The notes below the pieces were generated by a model. The model saw nothing but the letters and a program-made list of their open reading frames with translations. It was not told where the DNA came from and made no database searches. Shown piece after piece: positions 16,713-23,047 of a DNA stretch of 38,163 nt; the first letter of the stretch is position 1; each line of letters opens with the position of its first letter. The stretch is from contig JAKBCR010000015.1 of NCBI GenBank assembly GCA_021807675.1, positions 1 to 38,163 of the forward strand, given 5' to 3'. The DNA is from Pseudomonadota bacterium (lineage in GTDB: Bacteria; Pseudomonadota; Gammaproteobacteria; Steroidobacterales; Steroidobacteraceae). Both the position numbers and the translations under genes were made by a program.

Positions 16713-17243
16713 TCAATCCGGCATCGGCCTCACCTGACCTCTGAGCGCGTCCTCGAAGCCGAAGTTCCGCAGGTCCAGCATGCGCTGCGGATAAAGAATG
16801 CCGTCGAGGTGGTCGACCTCATGCTGCACCACCCGGGCATGGAATCCCTCCACCGTGCGCTCGAAGGGCACGCCTTCCACGTCGTAGCCGCGATAGCGGA
16901 GCCGTCTCAGCCGGGGCACGAGTCCCCGCAGTCCGGGAACCGAGAGGCAGCCCTCCCAGCCATCCTCTTGCTCATCGCCGAGCGGGGTCAGCTCGGGATT
17001 GACCAGCACGGTGTAAGGGACCGGCGACACGTCAGGGTAGCGCGGATTCGAGGTTACTTCGAAGATGACCACCCGGAGGCTGACGCCGATCTGCGGCGCG
17101 GCGAGGCCGGCGCCATTCAGCGCGCGCATGGTGTCGCTCATGTCCGCTACGAGCGCGGCCAGCTGCGCATCGAAGCGCTGCACCGGTACGGCCACTTGCC
17201 TGAGCAGGGGCTCGCCCATCTTGAGCACGGGTCGCACGGCCAT
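16713..17243 (-). CDS. def: Peptide deformylase
   Basis: Peptide deformylase removes the N-formyl group from nascent proteins. All three motifs are present in this 176-residue protein: GAGLAAPQIG (44-53), EGCLSVPG (97-104, metal ligand Cys99) and HEVDH (141-145, metal ligands His141 and His145, catalytic Glu142). The common fmt neighbour is not here, so this may be a second deformylase of the genome, but that is inference. It lies 196 bp downstream of pqqE on the same strand; that gap shows no credible gene. Confidence 0.95.
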   Translation of the reverse strand: MAVRPVLKMGEPLLRQVAVPVQRFDAQLAALVADMSDTMRALNGAGLAAPQIGVSLRVVIFEVTSNPRYPDVSPVPYTVLVNPELTPLGDEQEDGWEGCLSVPGLRGLVPRLRRLRYRGYDVEGVPFERTVEGFHARVVQHEVDHLDGILYPQRMLDLRNFGFEDALRGQVRPMPD

Positions 17244-17439
17244 GCGGAGAATCTATCACTTCGGCCGCTGGTCGAGCGTGTCGGCGAGGCCGGCGCCGTG
17301 CTCGCCCCTGGGGGCGGGCGGTCCGCCGGTGGTGTCGACCGTGGCCGTGATGACCGAGCCCGAGCTGGCCCAGCGCCACTTGGCTGCATTCAGCCTCGAT
17401 CTGCGGCCTCGGGTGCGCACGAGGCGCACCGAGCAGCCG

Positions 17440-18579
17440 CTAATCCCGCGCGGTGCCGCCGCGGTAGTCGCGAAAGGCCATGGGCTCGGCGAGCGGAGCC
17501 TCGGCCGCGCTTCGCTCGGCCCTTTCCACCGCCTCGGTCACCAGATGATGATGAGGGGAGAGTCCGCAGACCGGATCGGTGTCGGCCGCATCGCCCGTCA
17601 GCAGATACGCCTGGCAGCGGCAGCCGCCGAAGTCCCGCCCCCGCTCGGGGCAGCTGCGGCAGGGCTCCTTCATCCAGCCCTCGCCGCGGTAGCGGTTGAA
17701 TGCGGGGGAGTCGTACCAGATCGAGCGGAGGCTCGCCTCGCGCACGCTCGGGAAGAGGAGTCCAGGCAGCATCCGCGCCGACTGGCAGGGCAGGGCCACC
17801 CCGTCCGGCGCGATGCTGAGGAACACTCGCCCGAGGCCGCTCATGCACGGCTTCGGCCGCGTCTCGAAATAATCTGGCACCACGAAGAAGATCCGCATCC
17901 GCGGGCCGACCCGTTCGCGAAAGCGCGCGGTGGCGTCCTGCGCGCGCCGCAGCTGCGCCCGGCTCGGAAGAAGCTGCGCCCGGTTGCGCCACGCCCAGCC
18001 GTAATACTGAGTGTTGGCGAGCTCGACGTAGTCGGCGCCCATCCGCTCCGCCATGCGGAGGATCTCCTCGACATGATCGATGTTGAGGCGGTGCAGCACC
18101 ACGTTGAGCACCATCGGATAGCGGTATTTCTTGATGAGCGCCGCCACGCGCGACTTCAGCTCGAAGCTGCGCGTGCTGCTCAGGAAATCGTTCATCCGGC
18201 GCGTGCTGTCCTGGAAGGAGAGCTGGATGTGATCGAGACCGGCTTCCTTGAGCGCCTGCAGGCGCGGCTCCGTGAGACCCACGCCCGAGGTGATGAGGTT
18301 GGTGTAGAAACCGAGCCGGTGCGCGGCGGCCACGATCGTCTCGAGGTCATCCCGCACCAGCGGCTCACCGCCCGAGAGCCCGAGCTGCACCGATCCCAGC
18401 ACCCGCGCCTCCTCGAGAACGCGCAGCCATTCCCCCGTCTCGAGCTCGCGACCGACACTCCCGAAATCGATCGGGTTGTAGCAGAAGACACAGTGCAGTG
18501 GGCAGCGGTAGGTGAGCTCGAGAAGGAGCCACAACGGCGGGCCGGGACGCTCGGCGTCCATGGCGCACTGCCCGCTCAC
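17440..18579 (-). CDS. pqqE: PqqA peptide cyclase, radical SAM enzyme PqqE
   Basis: PqqE is the radical SAM enzyme that forms the carbon-carbon bond between glutamate and tyrosine of PqqA, with PqqD as peptide chaperone. The SAM cluster motif CPLHCVFC (Cys26, Cys30, Cys33) sits after the ELTYR sequence typical of the family. The C-terminal SPASM region contains CQSARMLPG, CRSCPERGRDFGGCRC and a late cysteine in PVCGLSPHHH for auxiliary clusters. Length is 379 residues. A GTG start at 18579 overlaps the pqqD stop by 4 bp and has a GGAG 8-9 bp upstream. An ATG at 18561 is the alternative. It is the last gene of pqqABCDE. Confidence 0.97.
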   Translation of the reverse strand: MSGQCAMDAERPGPPLWLLLELTYRCPLHCVFCYNPIDFGSVGRELETGEWLRVLEEARVLGSVQLGLSGGEPLVRDDLETIVAAAHRLGFYTNLITSGVGLTEPRLQALKEAGLDHIQLSFQDSTRRMNDFLSSTRSFELKSRVAALIKKYRYPMVLNVVLHRLNIDHVEEILRMAERMGADYVELANTQYYGWAWRNRAQLLPSRAQLRRAQDATARFRERVGPRMRIFFVVPDYFETRPKPCMSGLGRVFLSIAPDGVALPCQSARMLPGLLFPSVREASLRSIWYDSPAFNRYRGEGWMKEPCRSCPERGRDFGGCRCQAYLLTGDAADTDPVCGLSPHHHLVTEAVERAERSAAEAPLAEPMAFRDYRGGTARD

Positions 18580-18854
18580 GGGCGCAGCTCCAGCCAGGTC
18601 CGCTCCACCGCGAGGGCGATGAACGCGCAGACATCCGGTGACAAACCGGCGGTGGAATACGCTCGCTCGAGATCCGCGACGATGTCAGCGACCGTCCGCA
18701 TGCCGTCACAGCGTGTCAGGATCGCCGCGGCGCTCTGGTTGAGCTTCACCATCCCCTCGGGATAGAGCAGTACGTGCGCCTCCTGCGCCGGCTCCCACTG
18801 CAGGCGCAAGCCCCCGCCGATTGCCGGACGCGCTGCCGTGTCGACGATCCCCAT
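18576..18854 (-). CDS. pqqD: PQQ biosynthesis peptide chaperone PqqD
   Basis: PqqD is the small RiPP-recognition protein that binds the PqqA precursor and presents it to PqqE. This 92-residue copy shows the typical LLYPEGMVKLNQSAAAIL core followed by the winged-helix part ending in ERTWLELRP. The ATG at 18854 has a GGAGG 6 bp upstream. A GTG one codon earlier is too close to that site. It lies 15 bp after pqqC and overlaps pqqE by 4 bp. Some genomes fuse pqqC and pqqD; here they are separate. Confidence 0.96.
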   Translation of the reverse strand: MGIVDTAARPAIGGGLRLQWEPAQEAHVLLYPEGMVKLNQSAAAILTRCDGMRTVADIVADLERAYSTAGLSPDVCAFIALAVERTWLELRP

Positions 18855-18869
18855 CACGTACCTCCGGAT

Positions 18870-19565
18870 TCACTGTACGCCGTATCTCAGCGCCATCGCG
18901 TCGTTCATCTGCCAGAGCACATCGAGCTTGAACTGCAGAATCTCAAGCGCACGCTCCTGCTCGACGCGCGTGCGGAACTGCTCCAGCGTCGCCGCCAAGG
19001 CACGTTCGGCATCGCGGCTCGCGAGGCTCAACCGGCTCTGAAAGTAGTGCAGCCCGGCGCGGTCGATCCACGGGTAGTGCTCCGGCCAGCCGGCCAGGCG
19101 CTGCTTGTGGATGTGGGGTGCGAAGAGCTCGGTCAGCGCGGCGCACGCTGCCTCGTGCCATGGCGCGCGGCGGGCAAAGTTGACGTAAGCATCGACGGCG
19201 AAGCGCACGCCCGGCAGGAGGTCCGTCAGGCTCTCGACCCGCGAGCGCTCGAGGCCTACCGCCTCGGCCAGCCGCAGCCATGATTCGATGCCGCCGGGAT
19301 CATCGCCGTACCCGTCGTGATCGAGAATGCGCTGCACCCAGTGGCGGCGCACGCTCCGGTCGTCGCAGTTGGCCATGATCGCGGCATCCTTGAGCGGAAT
19401 GTTGATCTGGTAGTAGAAGCGGTTCGCCACCCAGCCGCGGATCTGCTCGGGCAGCGCGCGGCCGGAGTTCAGCATGACGTTGAAGGGGTGATGGATGTGA
19501 TAGCCCCGATCCTTTGCGCGCAGCTGACTCTCGAACTCCGACAGGCTCCACGAGGCTGCGCTCAC
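18870..19565 (-). CDS. pqqC: Pyrroloquinoline-quinone synthase PqqC
   Basis: PqqC is the cofactor-free oxidase that performs the final ring closure and eight-electron oxidation to give PQQ. This 231-residue protein has the family's all-helical fold and signature segments: [53 protein letters not shown] and [17 protein letters not shown]. The start is GTG, overlapping the pqqB stop by 4 bp, with a GGAG 8 bp upstream. This places it firmly in the pqq operon. Confidence 0.97.
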   Translation of the reverse strand: MSAASWSLSEFESQLRAKDRGYHIHHPFNVMLNSGRALPEQIRGWVANRFYYQINIPLKDAAIMANCDDRSVRRHWVQRILDHDGYGDDPGGIESWLRLAEAVGLERSRVESLTDLLPGVRFAVDAYVNFARRAPWHEAACAALTELFAPHIHKQRLAGWPEHYPWIDRAGLHYFQSRLSLASRDAERALAATLEQFRTRVEQERALEILQFKLDVLWQMNDAMALRYGVQ

Positions 19566-20512
19566 AGATCGATCTCCATGCCGTCCCAGGCGACTTCGAT
19601 CCCGCGGCGGCCGAGCTCGGCCCGCTCGGCGGAGTCCTCATCGAGGATGGGGTTGGTATTGTTGACGTGGGTCAGGATCTTGCGCGTCGCCCCGGGCAGC
19701 CGGCCGAGCCACTCCAGCATTCCGCCCGGGCCGCTCTGCGCGAGGTGGCCGATCTCGCGCGCCCGCCTGGGCGAGAGGCCGAGCCGGAGCATCTCGTCGT
19801 CGCTCCAGAACGTACCGTCCACCAACACGCAGTCGGCCGACTGCATGGCCTGCCATGTCGCCTCGTCGATTTGTCCGAGGCCGGGCGCATAGAACAGGGT
19901 CCGCCGCGAGCGCTCATCGGCGAGCAGGAGCGCCACGTTGTCGCCCGCCACGGGAGAGTCGCGGTTAGGAGAGTAGGGCGCGGGCTTGCCCGGGACGGGA
20001 AGGGCGCGCCAGCGGATGTCAGGCGCTCCCTCGGCGGCGAACCCGGTGCCGTCCACGCTCATGCGCCGGCGCTCGATGCGGCAATAGTGGGAGAGCACTT
20101 CGATGATCGGATTGCCCCGTGTCAGGTCGGCGTGCACTGCATCGGTGCACCAGAGCGGCCAGGCTCGCGTCGACTCGCGCAGCATGTAAAGACCCGTCGT
20201 GTGATCGACCTGGCCGTCCACGAGCACGATCGCGGAGAGGGCCGTGTCACGTGGCGCGCGCGCGGGCTGCAAGTCCGCATGGGCGCGAAGCTGGACGAGA
20301 ATGTCGGGCGAGGCGTTGACGAGGACCCACGAGGAGGCATCCTGAGGCGTGCTACGTCCCATCGGCGCATTGTCGGCGCGGACGGCGATGGAGGACTGTG
20401 TTCTGGCGCGCGCCCGCATGGTTCCGCCGCGCACTCCAGCGCAGTTGCGGCAGTTACAGTTCCACTGGGGAAAGCCGCCTCCCGCGGCCGACCCGAGTAC
20501 GCGAATCTTCAT
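19562..20512 (-). CDS. pqqB: PQQ biosynthesis protein PqqB
   Basis: PqqB is a metallo-beta-lactamase-fold protein that acts on the cyclised PqqA-derived dipeptide, probably as an iron-dependent hydroxylase. The start is set at [18 protein letters not shown], the usual N-terminus, at the ATG at 20512, giving 316 residues. The frame extends upstream to a TTG at 20548 with no conserved sequence. Cys19, Cys21 and Cys24 form the CNCRNC metal knuckle. [17 protein letters not shown] and [16 protein letters not shown] are typical of the family. It follows pqqA by 63 bp, and that gap has a 10-bp direct repeat. No obvious Shine-Dalgarno sequence precedes the ATG. Confidence 0.96.
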   Translation of the reverse strand: MKIRVLGSAAGGGFPQWNCNCRNCAGVRGGTMRARARTQSSIAVRADNAPMGRSTPQDASSWVLVNASPDILVQLRAHADLQPARAPRDTALSAIVLVDGQVDHTTGLYMLRESTRAWPLWCTDAVHADLTRGNPIIEVLSHYCRIERRRMSVDGTGFAAEGAPDIRWRALPVPGKPAPYSPNRDSPVAGDNVALLLADERSRRTLFYAPGLGQIDEATWQAMQSADCVLVDGTFWSDDEMLRLGLSPRRAREIGHLAQSGPGGMLEWLGRLPGATRKILTHVNNTNPILDEDSAERAELGRRGIEVAWDGMEIDL

Positions 20513-20536
20513 TCGAGGGAGGTCGCATGGGCGACG

Positions 20537-20566
20537 CATGCGCCGCAATCACGGCACATGCGCCGC
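20537..20566 (-). repeat. 10-bp direct repeat in the pqqA-pqqB gap
   Basis: CATGCGCCGC occurs at 20537-20546 and again at 20557-20566, 20 bp apart. Because GCATGC is self-complementary, the copies can also pair as a hairpin in the mRNA (GACGCATG with CATGCGCC, one mismatch). It could limit read-through from pqqA into pqqBCDE, as attenuating structures do in other pqq operons. That role is inference. Confidence 0.4.
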
Positions 20567-20575
20567 GCTTGCCGG

Positions 20576-20650
20576 TCAGCGATGGGCGATGTACATCGTG
20601 ATTTCCATGCCGAAGCGAAGATCGATCGCCTGCGGGGTTTCCCATTTCAT
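20576..20650 (-). CDS. pqqA: PQQ precursor peptide PqqA
   Basis: This 24-residue peptide is the ribosomal precursor of PQQ. Its sequence contains WETPQAIDLRFGMEITMYI, in which Glu16 and Tyr20 form the conserved E-x3-Y pair that PqqE cross-links and from which the whole cofactor is built. The ATG at 20650 has a strong GGAGG about 7 bp upstream. The same frame is open further upstream, and a second ATG at 20746 has its own GAGGAG site, so a 56-residue form is possible. The gene leads pqqBCDE. No separate pqqF or pqqG protease gene is in the window, so the processing protease lies elsewhere. Confidence 0.95.
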   Translation of the reverse strand: MKWETPQAIDLRFGMEITMYIAHR

Positions 20651-20742
20651 GACGAATCCTCCGGTGGTTTGCCGTGACAGCCGGGCCCGACGGCCCGACG
20701 GCCTCATCCTCGCCAAAGCGCCTCGGTGGGGAAAGCGGATCA

Positions 20743-20772
20743 TCATGAATCGCTCCTCATGAATTTCATGAG
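20743..20772. promoter_or_regulatory. Candidate operator between pqqA and the two-component system
   Basis: CTCATGAATTTCATGAG at 20756-20772 is a perfect 8-1-8 inverted repeat. A third copy of the half-site, TCATGAAT, lies at 20743-20750, 14 bp from the equivalent position in the palindrome. The site is in the 182-bp divergent control region, just upstream of the kinase promoter. Its left edge overlaps the upstream pqqA ribosome-binding site. A binding site for the neighbouring LuxR-type regulator is a natural guess. Confidence 0.55.
20753..20758 (-). promoter_or_regulatory. Second ribosome-binding site upstream of pqqA
   Basis: On the minus strand GAGGAG (20758-20753) stands 6 nt before an ATG at 20746 in frame with pqqA. 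Translation from here would give a 56-residue PqqA with a basic 32-residue extension (MMIRFPHRGALARMRPSGRR and onward). It may be a true alternate start, a leader that couples translation, or chance. Confidence 0.4.
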
Positions 20773-20790
20773 TCGCGAACGCCGCGGCGC

Positions 20791-20799
20791 TGCTACGAT
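20791..20799 (+). promoter_or_regulatory. Predicted extended -10 promoter of the MoxY-type kinase gene
   Basis: TGC TACGAT at 20791-20799 fits an extended -10 element. It would start transcription near 20806 with a leader of about 27 nt. The palindrome at 20756-20772 covers the expected -35 area, so a regulator bound there could activate or repress. Prediction only. Confidence 0.4.
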
Positions 20800-20832
20800 G
20801 TCGCTCAGACTCCCGAGCTCCGGCAATCGGCG

Positions 20833-21993
20833 ATGAAACTGCGCACACGGCTGCATCTGGTGGTCACCGGCCTGACGATCGTGTGGGTGATCGTCCTCGT
20901 CGCGTCCGAGGTGCAGCTCACGCGCTCGCGCATACGAGAAGACGTCCAGGCAGCGAATCAGGTGGCCATCCAGCTCCTCGGACGCCTGGTCAATGTCTAC
21001 GGGCTCATCGGTGGCACGCGGACCGTGACCGATTTCCTGACACGACTGGGGCACGTACGCTCCAACGACATCGTCCTGACCTATCCCGGCGGCCCCGTGC
21101 TATATCATTCGCCGCCAGCTACCTACAAGGCGGGCCAGTATGCGCCGGCCTGGTTCGCGCACCTCGTTGCCCCGAGGACTCCGCGCTATGTCTTTCCCCT
21201 TCCCTCCGGCCTCGAGCTCATCGTGCAGGCTGCGCCCTCACGCGGCATCCTCGACGGCTGGGATGCCATCAGGCGGCTCCTCGCCATAGCCGCGGTCATG
21301 CTCTTCATCGTCAATGGCCTCGCGTTCTGGATGGTCGAGCGGGCGGTGGCGCCCGTCGTGATCGAGCAGCGGCTCGACGAGGAACGACGGCTGATCGCCC
21401 ACGAGCTGCACGACGAGTTCGGTCAGTCGGTGACGGCGATCCGCAGTCTCGCGCAGGCGATCGTCGACCAGTCGAGTCAGGCGCCGATGCAGGAGGCGGC
21501 GCGTCTCATCTCAGCGGAGGCCGCGAGGCTCTACGATGCCATGCACGGGCTGATACCACGCTTGGCGCCGGCGGCCCTCGATACCCTGAGCCTTTCCGAG
21601 GCGCTGGAGGATCTGGTGCGCGACCTGCAGAGCCGACACCCTGCCGTCAAGGTCACCCTACGGCAAGAGCTGGCTTGCAATCCGGACCCGGGCGTCTCGC
21701 TCGCAGCCTACCGCGTCGTGCAGGAAGGATTGGTCAACGCATTGCGGCACGCGCATGCGTCTCACATAGATGTCGAGTTGCAGGCTGAGCGCGGCAGCCT
21801 GACGGTGACGGTTACGGACGATGGTGTGGGGTTGCCGAAGGACTGGTCCCGGCCCGGACATTACGGCTTGCGGGGTCTCCGTGAGCGTGTGAGTCACCTG
21901 GGTGGCAATCTGACACTTCATAACCGCGGGTCCCGCGGCACATTGCTCGCGGCGCAGATCCCCCTCGCCGGGCTGCCACCGGTGGGCGCATGA
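20833..21993 (+). CDS. Sensor histidine kinase, NarL-partner type with MoxY/LapD-like N-terminus
   Basis: This 386-residue kinase has TM1 (about 6-25), a periplasmic region (about 28-145) resembling the LapD/MoxY N-terminal domain (REDVQAANQVAIQLLGRL), TM2 (about 150-168), a HisKA_3 dimerisation helix with phospho-acceptor His193 in AHELHDEFGQ, and a HATPase (EGLVNALRHAHA, DDGVGLP, GLRGLRERV). It is divergent from pqqA and overlaps its response regulator by 4 bp. MoxY-type kinases are known from control of methanol oxidation. Next to pqq genes, it plausibly controls PQQ synthesis or PQQ-dependent dehydrogenases elsewhere. The signal is not evident. Confidence 0.9.
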   Translation: MKLRTRLHLVVTGLTIVWVIVLVASEVQLTRSRIREDVQAANQVAIQLLGRLVNVYGLIGGTRTVTDFLTRLGHVRSNDIVLTYPGGPVLYHSPPATYKAGQYAPAWFAHLVAPRTPRYVFPLPSGLELIVQAAPSRGILDGWDAIRRLLAIAAVMLFIVNGLAFWMVERAVAPVVIEQRLDEERRLIAHELHDEFGQSVTAIRSLAQAIVDQSSQAPMQEAARLISAEAARLYDAMHGLIPRLAPAALDTLSLSEALEDLVRDLQSRHPAVKVTLRQELACNPDPGVSLAAYRVVQEGLVNALRHAHASHIDVELQAERGSLTVTVTDDGVGLPKDWSRPGHYGLRGLRERVSHLGGNLTLHNRGSRGTLLAAQIPLAGLPPVGA

Positions 21994-22625
21994 TCCGTAT
22001 CCTGCTGGTCGACGATCACGCGGTGGTGCGTACCGGCTTTCGGCTGCTGCTGCAGGCGCGGTCCGATGTGGCCGTCGTCGGTGAAGCCGAATCCGGGGAG
22101 GCCGCCTGTCAGCGCTACATCGAGCTCTTGCCCGATGTCGTCGTCATGGATATCGCGATGCCCGGCATGGGCGGCATCGAAGCGCTGCGACGCATCCGCG
22201 CCCACGACCCGCAGGCGCGGGTACTCGCGCTATCCGCGCACGATGATCCGATGCACGCCCGGAGGGCGCTGCGAGAGGGAGCGCTTGGCTTCCTCTCGAA
22301 GCGCAGCGCCCCGGAGGCCTTGCTGGAGGCGGTCGCGGGCGTCGGCAGCGGGCAGCGCTACATCGACCCGCGCGTCGCGCAGCGGCTGGCGCTCGAGGAC
22401 ATCGAAGGAACGGAGTCATCACCCATCAAGCGGCTGTCGGAGCGGGAGTTCGACGTCTTCATCCGCCTGGCGCGTGGCGCGAGCGTGCAGCGCATCGCGG
22501 ATGATCTGAGGCTCTCGGCCTCCACGGTCGGCACGCATCTTTACAACGTCAAGCAGAAGCTTGGCGTTTCCAACCAATCAGAGCTGACGTTGCTCGCCAT
22601 TCGCCACGGCCTCATCGAGGCATGA
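21990..22625 (+). CDS. LuxR/NarL-family response regulator (MoxX-like)
   Basis: This 211-residue regulator pairs with the kinase just upstream (ATGA overlap). The receiver domain has the acidic pocket Asp8/Asp9, phospho-acceptor Asp54 in VVVMDIAMPGMGG and the conserved Lys104. The C-terminal LuxR-type helix-turn-helix (about 145-205) shows KRLSEREFDVFIRLARGASVQ followed by SASTVGTHLYNVKQKLGV. The DNA site is unknown; the palindrome at 20756-20772 is the nearest candidate. The last 14 bp overlap the convergent SWIM gene. Confidence 0.93.
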   Translation: MIRILLVDDHAVVRTGFRLLLQARSDVAVVGEAESGEAACQRYIELLPDVVVMDIAMPGMGGIEALRRIRAHDPQARVLALSAHDDPMHARRALREGALGFLSKRSAPEALLEAVAGVGSGQRYIDPRVAQRLALEDIEGTESSPIKRLSEREFDVFIRLARGASVQRIADDLRLSASTVGTHLYNVKQKLGVSNQSELTLLAIRHGLIEA

Positions 22626-22899
22626 GCTGCCCGTCGGCGGCTGGTAGGCCAACCCGACGCGCGGTCAGACGCTCTAGCGAGCGTCGTGCGGCGGCTTTCG
22701 CGATGTGCTTGCACCAGAGAGGCGTCTCGCGCCGCCACTGGCGTCTGAATCTCTCGCAGTCGCAAGTCCACTCGATGCGCCCGTCGCTCGTCCGCAGCAC
22801 CTGTACGGTATTACCGGTGAATGAGTAAGTGCCGAGGACTGTGGCGTCGTTTCTTCGAGCAAGAAGCTTGGCGACCCTGAAGGGCATGAGCTGGAGCAT
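22612..22899 (-). CDS. Small SWIM zinc-finger protein
   Basis: This 95-residue protein consists mostly of a SWIM-type zinc finger: Cys46-x-Cys48-x14-Cys63-x-His65 (WTCDCERF to LWCKHIAKAAA). The segment before it (VLGTYSFTGNTVQVLRTSDGRIEWTCDC) has the beta-strand pattern usual for SWIM domains. SWIM fingers are predicted to bind DNA or proteins and are often fused to SWI2/SNF2 ATPases, transposases or recombination factors; a stand-alone copy is less common. It follows the lhr helicase gene by 148 bp on the same strand, so a functional link is possible. The ribosome-binding site is weak, and Met5 is an alternative start. The 3' end overlaps the convergent regulator gene by 14 bp. Confidence 0.75.
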   Translation of the reverse strand: MLQLMPFRVAKLLARRNDATVLGTYSFTGNTVQVLRTSDGRIEWTCDCERFRRQWRRETPLWCKHIAKAAARRSLERLTARRVGLPAADGQLMPR

Positions 22900-23047
22900 A
22901 TCGCGGCCGGCCTGTGGAGCGCTTGTGCATAAGCTGTGGGCGGGCTGTGATCATGCGCAGCGCCGCGAGAAAAGTGGCCGTACCCCAGAGCGGCTCGAGA
23001 GGCGGGTGCCTTGAGAGGCGCCGCCGACCCGGAAGCGAACGCCTCGG

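Noticed and set aside
17065-18765. A 566-codon plus-strand frame antisense to pqqE, pqqD and def
   Set aside because: The sequence is a shadow; the minus-strand frames carry the radical SAM and deformylase motifs.
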